A stretch of 41,085 nt of DNA from Rubritalea profundi (GTDB taxonomy: Bacteria > Verrucomicrobiota > Verrucomicrobiia > Verrucomicrobiales > Akkermansiaceae): NCBI RefSeq assembly GCF_002954445.1, contig NZ_MQWA01000001.1:1556139-1597223 (forward strand). The letters are read 5' to 3'. Below, one piece after another: positions 36,336 through 41,085 of this stretch. Below the pieces are notes generated by a model. It searched no databases, was not told where the DNA came from, and saw only the letters and a program-made list of their open reading frames with translations. The translations under genes were made by a program, and so were the position numbers. The number at the start of each line of letters is the position of its first letter. The first letter of the stretch is position 1.

Positions 36336-38171
36336 ATGAACCAAGATCAACTCAACTTCATTTTCATCGGCATCACCTTCGCGGTGTATGTCACTATCGC
36401 CCTGCGTTCGCGTGCAGGATCCACTAAGGAATACTACACCGCTGGTGGTGGCGTATCCCCACTCGCCAATGGCATGGCAACTGCAGCCGACTGGATGTCA
36501 GCAGCCACCTTCATCTCGATGGCTGGTGGAATTGCAGCTTCTGGTTACGACGCCTCACGCTTCCTCATGGGTTGGACTGGCGGCTTCGTGCTACTCACAG
36601 TTCTGATGGTTCCTTACCTCCGTAAATTTGGCAAAGCGACTGTCCCAGACTTCCTAGGCGACCGTTATTATTCCAAGCTCGCTCGTGGAGTGGGCGTGGT
36701 TTGCGCGATCTTCATCTGCATGACCTACATCATGGGGCAGATGAATGGAGTAGGCGTGGTTTTCTCACAGCTCTTCGGTATCTCGCTTACTAAGGGTGTG
36801 CTCATCGGTGGCACTATCGTTTTCTTCTATGCTGGCCTCGGCGGCATGAAAGGCATCACTTACACTCAGGTGGCTCAGTACTGCGTCATGGCATTTGCCT
36901 ACACCATCCCCGCGATCTTCATCGCCATAGCGATGACTAACAACGTCATCCCTCAGCTCGGACTCATCGGCGAGTACACTGCAGGAGCTGGCGACCCCGT
37001 CCCCTTCCTTGAAAAGCTCAACACCATCAACACCGATCTAGGCTTCAGCCGATTCACCGATGGCAAGATGAGCACCATCGACATGTTCTGTGTCACCGCA
37101 GCGCTTATGTTTGGTACTGCTGGTCTGCCGCACGTGATTGTTCGCTTCTTCACTGTGAAAAACGTCAAAGCTGTACGTAAGTCCGCTTGCTGGACACTTC
37201 TCTTTATCGCAGTGATCTACCTCACGGCTCCAACAATCGGAGCGTTCGCCCGCGTCAACCTCATCGAATCGCTCCACAATACCTCGTACAAAGAAGCTCC
37301 AGCCTGGCTCGGCAACTTCGAGGAAACCGGCCAGATGGCATGGGTGGACAAGAATGGCGACGGCAAGATCCAGTACTTCGGCCCTGAGAAGTTAGATGAA
37401 AACAATAAGAAATACGGGAGCAACAAAGTATTCCAAGCCAAAAAGCCAATTTATCCACCGGAGGAAACACCAACTGGTCAACTCATTGGAGTTCATGGTG
37501 AGCGCTTACTCGCGGTCAAAGCCGACATGTCTAACCCGAACGAACTATGGTTCGGTAAAGACATCATGGTGATGGCTAACCCGCAGATGGCTGGCCTTCC
37601 AAAATGGGTGATCGCTCTCCTCATGGCTGGTTGTATCGCAGCGGCGCTTTCCACTGCTGCTGGACTTTTGTTAGTTCTTTCTACTTCGATCTCACACGAT
37701 TTGATGAAAAACATCATCAAGCCGGATCTCAGTGATAAAGAAGAAGTGCGCTACGCTCGTATCGCATCATTCGTAGCACTCTCGGTCGCTGCATGGTTCG
37801 GTATCAACCCACCTTCCACGTTTATTGCAGAGACAGTGGCTCTCGCCTTCGGTCTCGCCGCCTCATCCTTCTTCCCGACTTTGCTCATGGGTATCTTCTC
37901 AAAGCGCGTCAACAAAGAAGGAGCGATCGCAGGTATGGTCTGTGGAATCGGCTTCACCATTGGATACATCGTATACTTCCAATTCCTCGATGGTCCTAAA
38001 GACCAACTCCTCCTCGGCATCAGCCCTGCAGGTATCGGATTCGTTGGCATGCTCATCAACTTCACAGTGACCTTCATCGTCTCCGCCTTCACCCCTGCTC
38101 CTCCGAAAGAAGTGCAGGACATGGTAGAGTCCATCCACATCCCATCGGATGCGGGGGACGCCAGCCACTAA
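36336..38171 (+). CDS. Sodium:solute symporter large subunit (VC_2705/ActP-like)
   Basis: 611 residues, about 13 membrane helices of the SSS family; the front reads [31 protein letters not shown], the family pattern. Between helices in the middle is a long soluble insertion (about residues 310-415) that includes a 12-residue EF-hand-like loop starting at D338 ([12 protein letters not shown]). The next helix contains [21 protein letters not shown]. Acetate or small organic acid uptake driven by Na+ is the usual assignment; the substrate is not certain. Followed by a bidirectional terminator. Confidence 0.92.
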   Translation: MNQDQLNFIFIGITFAVYVTIALRSRAGSTKEYYTAGGGVSPLANGMATAADWMSAATFISMAGGIAASGYDASRFLMGWTGGFVLLTVLMVPYLRKFGKATVPDFLGDRYYSKLARGVGVVCAIFICMTYIMGQMNGVGVVFSQLFGISLTKGVLIGGTIVFFYAGLGGMKGITYTQVAQYCVMAFAYTIPAIFIAIAMTNNVIPQLGLIGEYTAGAGDPVPFLEKLNTINTDLGFSRFTDGKMSTIDMFCVTAALMFGTAGLPHVIVRFFTVKNVKAVRKSACWTLLFIAVIYLTAPTIGAFARVNLIESLHNTSYKEAPAWLGNFEETGQMAWVDKNGDGKIQYFGPEKLDENNKKYGSNKVFQAKKPIYPPEETPTGQLIGVHGERLLAVKADMSNPNELWFGKDIMVMANPQMAGLPKWVIALLMAGCIAAALSTAAGLLLVLSTSISHDLMKNIIKPDLSDKEEVRYARIASFVALSVAAWFGINPPSTFIAETVALAFGLAASSFFPTLLMGIFSKRVNKEGAIAGMVCGIGFTIGYIVYFQFLDGPKDQLLLGISPAGIGFVGMLINFTVTFIVSAFTPAPPKEVQDMVESIHIPSDAGDASH

Positions 38172-38190
38172 CACTATCCTCTAATAAAAC

Positions 38191-38228
38191 AAAAGCCGCT
38201 GTGATCTCTAGGTCACAGCGGCTTTTTT
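38191..38228. terminator. Bidirectional terminator between symporter and the 97-residue gene
   Basis: Fourteen-bp perfect stem (38191-38204 with 38213-38226, loop of 8) with a T-run on the plus side; on the minus side the sequence after the stem is also T-rich (TTTTGTTTTATT). It serves both convergent genes. Confidence 0.95.
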
Positions 38229-38296
38229 GTGTAGGTCAAAACCCTACTCGATTCTCTGACCTTCGACACTCCTCTCAGTGCCCAAAGCTGGTAGGT

Positions 38297-38590
38297 TTAC
38301 TTACCTCGACCCTGCTTAATATCATCAACTTTGCGACCGAGCCTTTTATCGATAGCTTCGATAAACTTCCAAGGACAACGCTTGCGCTGATACTTACGGA
38401 AAAGAATATCACGGAGGGCCTGCCAATGCTCTGTGGTCGGTTCATGAATGTCTCCCCACTCAGCAGGAGCACTGCGTGATCCCTTCATTGCTGTCGCAAA
38501 TCGCCATTCTTTAGCGAAATATACAGCCTTATACAGACGAGTTCCCTCTTCTGTATCCTCATTCCAATCGTGTCGCTCGTGTCCAGCCAT
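38297..38590 (-). CDS. Small conserved-looking protein of unknown function
   Basis: 97 residues, highly charged, with a WKFIEAIDKRLGRK segment and no signal peptide or membrane helix. I do not recognise a family. It follows the EamA transporter gene by 36 bases on the same strand, so the two are likely cotranscribed, and it ends before a bidirectional terminator. Its composition (Trp, Arg and Lys rich) and position support a real gene. Confidence 0.6.
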   Translation of the reverse strand: MAGHERHDWNEDTEEGTRLYKAVYFAKEWRFATAMKGSRSAPAEWGDIHEPTTEHWQALRDILFRKYQRKRCPWKFIEAIDKRLGRKVDDIKQGRGK

Positions 38591-38626
38591 GGGCTAATTG
38601 TCAGTATTTAATCCACAAAATCAACA

Positions 38627-39532
38627 TCAATCGCGCTTCATCCAAGTAGCCACGAGCATCGACCCTATGACTAACATGCCGCCAACGATCAAACCCCACC
38701 CCGCGGACTCGCCAGGCAAAAAGAGCAGCGACTGGAGAACGCCAGACACCGGAATAAGGAAACGGCAACTCGCTAACAATGGCACAGGGTACTGGGTAGA
38801 TAGATGATTCCAAACCGCAAATGCCAGAGCTGAAACGAGAGCCAACCAAGCAGTCACAACGATGACGTAGCCATCAAACAACTGAGTGATGTGCTCCCAA
38901 GCAGGCACAGCCACTAAGCACAACCCCACACCTCCGAGGAAGAGGGCAAACCCAGTAGCGGCGCGCGAACCCATCGTAGCTTTTACTTTAGAAACGACAA
39001 TAATACCGATAGCACCAAAGAAAGTAGCGAACATGATGCAAATGGCACCGAGCAGAGGCTCTCCAGCTCCCGCTCCAGGAGCATAGACCGCTAGCGCCAC
39101 GCCCATGGCGCCAACTACCAAAATCAACCATTGCCTAAGACGAGGCCAAACAGTGCCTAACATCACTGGAGCCAATATCATCCACCAGAAACTTCCCGTC
39201 GATGCCATCAAAGCTGTGAGGCTGCCGCTCGAGAGTGAGAGCCCCAAGTAAAAGAAAAGATACTGCAGCAAAGTTTGGCTTACCGCCAGCAGAGCTACCC
39301 ACCTCTTAGGCGTCGCCTGCCATTCTGCCCACGGTTTTTTAGCAATCAGCAACAGCCCTAAACCCGCCACGGTAAAACGCACCCCAGCGAATAACCAACG
39401 GTCGAAGATGTTTACCTCGATCCCAGATTCTGCCCAATGGCTGTAGACCATCTTGATCGTAGGGAACGCGCTGCCCCAGAGCAATGCGCACAGCAAGACC
39501 GGGAGGAAAACAAAATAGGGCGAGCGCTTCAT
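38627..39532 (-). CDS. EamA/DMT-family transporter
   Basis: 301 residues with ten hydrophobic helices in two repeats of five. The start CALLWGSAFPTIKM is the family signature; a second half begins near AICIMFATFFGAIGIIVVSK. DMT transporters export or import small metabolites such as amino acids; the substrate cannot be predicted. It is divergent from the secreted protein gene at 39689. Confidence 0.92.
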   Translation of the reverse strand: MKRSPYFVFLPVLLCALLWGSAFPTIKMVYSHWAESGIEVNIFDRWLFAGVRFTVAGLGLLLIAKKPWAEWQATPKRWVALLAVSQTLLQYLFFYLGLSLSSGSLTALMASTGSFWWMILAPVMLGTVWPRLRQWLILVVGAMGVALAVYAPGAGAGEPLLGAICIMFATFFGAIGIIVVSKVKATMGSRAATGFALFLGGVGLCLVAVPAWEHITQLFDGYVIVVTAWLALVSALAFAVWNHLSTQYPVPLLASCRFLIPVSGVLQSLLFLPGESAGWGLIVGGMLVIGSMLVATWMKRD

Positions 39533-39688
39533 CTGCTGCCAAGCTCACCCCACCTTTGTGAAGATGCAAGGAGGAATAGGTCTCAGTAAATTTCCCGACC
39601 AAAGGCAGCACACGCAGCCTGTAAAGAGTCTGTAAACCAAGCTGTTTCATGTATTTCCCTACAGATATTCATGCTACAAGTGATTGTT

Positions 39689-41085
39689 ATGAAAAATTAT
39701 TTACCGCTACTCACCCTCTGTGGTCTTAGCCCATTTTTGAATGCTTATGAAATGCACGAATGGGGAACATTCACCAAAGTCTCAGGATCAGACGGCCGCA
39801 CGCTAACTGGACTACACACAGAAGAAGAGCACCAGCCACCCTTCGTCTATTCACATGTAGGAATAGCTCCACAATCGGGAAACCTCTGTGCCTTTGTTAA
39901 TCAGTTACCTCAAAACTATTCCTTTGGTGGTCGATCCACTCAAAACGAGAATCAGATGTTAGTTGTTCAAGGAGAGAACAAGCAATACTTTCCGTTATTC
40001 TCGAAGGGGATGCACCAGTCCCTACTACAGAATGTTACGGTAAAAATGGAAACACCCGTCCTCTATTTTACGGTGACGACACCCCAAAGGTGCATGTCAA
40101 AGTGGGGTTCAATGGCGGCACGATCAGCCAGTGGTATCCACAAAGAACTACAGGCGACACTCCCAACAAACTGACAGGCAAAAACCTCAAGATGAGCGAG
40201 GTTCTAGCAAAATCGCTCACTGGACGTGAGATGGTTATCAATGCCCCTATTGATTTTTCCAAACCCTACACTGGCGGGATCGAATGGGATGTGGAAATTC
40301 TCCCTAAATCCCAGGCTGACCCAGCATTCACATTCAAAGCAGAAGAAAATTACACCTGGATTTACCCGCGCGTGCCAGACGCCAACATGCTCAAAGTCGT
40401 TGACGAGTATGAAGATTTCTTATTCTACCGAGGGATTGGAAACTTCCAGCTGCCTGCCACCTTCAGTGTCGATTCCAATGAAACCCTCAAGGTGCAGAAC
40501 AATAGCAAACAAGCCATCCCATTCGCCTTTGCTTTCGAAAATATAGGCGGAAAATTCCGCTATAAAAATTTAGGCCGCGTTGAGCCTAACCAGGCTGCTC
40601 TGGTGGCTGAAAACGAATGGATCACACCAAAGAATCCACAAGTCGAAGTCTTCCAACAAATGCGCCAAGGCCTCGTCGCCCAAGGCCTCAGCACAGATGA
40701 AGCCAATGGAATGGTAAAAACTTGGTGGAAATCCTACTTCAACAAGCCCGGACTCCGCGTCTTCTGGGTCGTCCCTCAGTACGACCTCGAACAAGTCTTA
40801 CCCCTCACGCTCGACCCAAAACCTGAGAAGAGCGTGCGCGTCATAGTTGGCAGAGCAGACGTACTGCGACCAAAGTTTGAACAAGCTATGGTCGCTAGTC
40901 TCGGCACAAAAAACTTCTCCCAGTATAGCCAAGATAGATTTTATCTTCCCTATAAAAATAGGTTAGAGCAATTGATCAAAGAGCCAGTCTTCACCAAGTT
41001 CGACAAAGATAACCTCTCACATGTCTATCTCCAAGTGACGGCTAAAAAAGGAGATTCTGCGCAAGGAGAGAACCTCTATCTCAAT
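39689..41085 (+). CDS. Secreted PVC-type protein of unknown function with a one-base frameshift, 3' end outside the window
   Basis: The ATG at 39689 starts a signal peptide (MKNYLPLLTLCGLSPFLNA), followed by MHEWGTFTKVSGSDGRTL. The zero frame makes sense to ETPVLYF and then turns into unrelated sequence (TVTTPQRCMSK). The -1 frame continues sensibly from YGDDTPKVHVKVGFNGG near 40069 to the end of the window without a stop. The join lies at TATTTTACGG (40064-40073): one more T would restore the frame. Proteins beginning H-E-W-G-T-F-T are known as hypothetical secreted proteins in Planctomycetes and Verrucomicrobia, with no known function. The frameshift may be a sequencing error or true inactivation. 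Confidence 0.75.

Noticed and set aside
40064-40073. Programmed -1 frameshift in the secreted protein gene
   Set aside because: The site TAT TTT ACG is not an X-XXY-YYZ slippery heptamer and no downstream hairpin was noticed; a mutation or sequencing error is simpler.

Overview
The window looks like chromosomal DNA of a marine member of the Verrucomicrobiota (Verrucomicrobiaceae/Rubritaleaceae-like). This is an inference from gene content: F1Fo operon order with a short delta subunit, PVC-type secreted-protein fragment, two secreted S1 sulfatases, a DUF4212/VC_2705-type sodium:solute symporter pair, many large secreted TPR proteins. Almost no gene start is preceded by a Shine-Dalgarno sequence. 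No tRNA, rRNA, CRISPR array, prophage or intact insertion sequence was seen.

Layout. 1-583 (+): C-terminal remnant of a PVC-type secreted beta-propeller/dehydrogenase-like protein whose 5' part is missing or disrupted. 899-9943 (-): a MoxR/Bat-type operon, in transcription order MoxR AAA+ ATPase, DUF58 protein, membrane protein with a DUF4381-like layout, VWA protein (BatA-like), VWA protein (BatB-like), short TPR protein (BatC-like), giant secreted and membrane-anchored helical protein in the BatD position. Three small anomalies cluster in it: a VWA gene with no ATG/GTG/TTG start, a nine-A run that throws the BatC-like signal segment out of frame, and a coding-like extension after the BatC-like TGA. 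10142-10606 (+): solitary RelE/ParE-fold-like protein.

10941-17887 (-): complete F1Fo ATP synthase operon atpB-E-F-H-A-G-D-C ending in a strong terminator, with hairpins in three intercistronic gaps and a perfect CRP/FNR-type palindrome in front. 18086-19429 (-): YiiX-like permuted papain-fold protein. 19661-19936 (+): HU-family DNA-binding protein with terminator.

20013-29043 (-): exbB-exbD-exbD followed by two large paralogous secreted TPR proteins with a third secreted protein between them. This is a candidate proton-motive-force-energised envelope machine without a visible TonB or TolB. It is the best candidate here for an undescribed system. 29324-29974 (-): endonuclease III with unusual cluster cysteine spacing. 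30123-30767 (-): 3D-domain (RlpA/MltA-like barrel) lipoprotein. 31063-32715 (-): Ycf46-like AAA+ ATPase with a degenerate N-terminal half.

32968-38171 (+): two secreted sulfatases, then the small and large subunits of a sodium:solute symporter, suggesting desulfation of marine organic sulfates beside a Na+-driven uptake system. 38297-39532 (-): EamA-family transporter and a small unknown protein, convergent with the symporter across a bidirectional terminator. 39689-end (+): secreted planctomycete/verrucomicrobial protein of unknown function with a one-base frameshift, running off the window.
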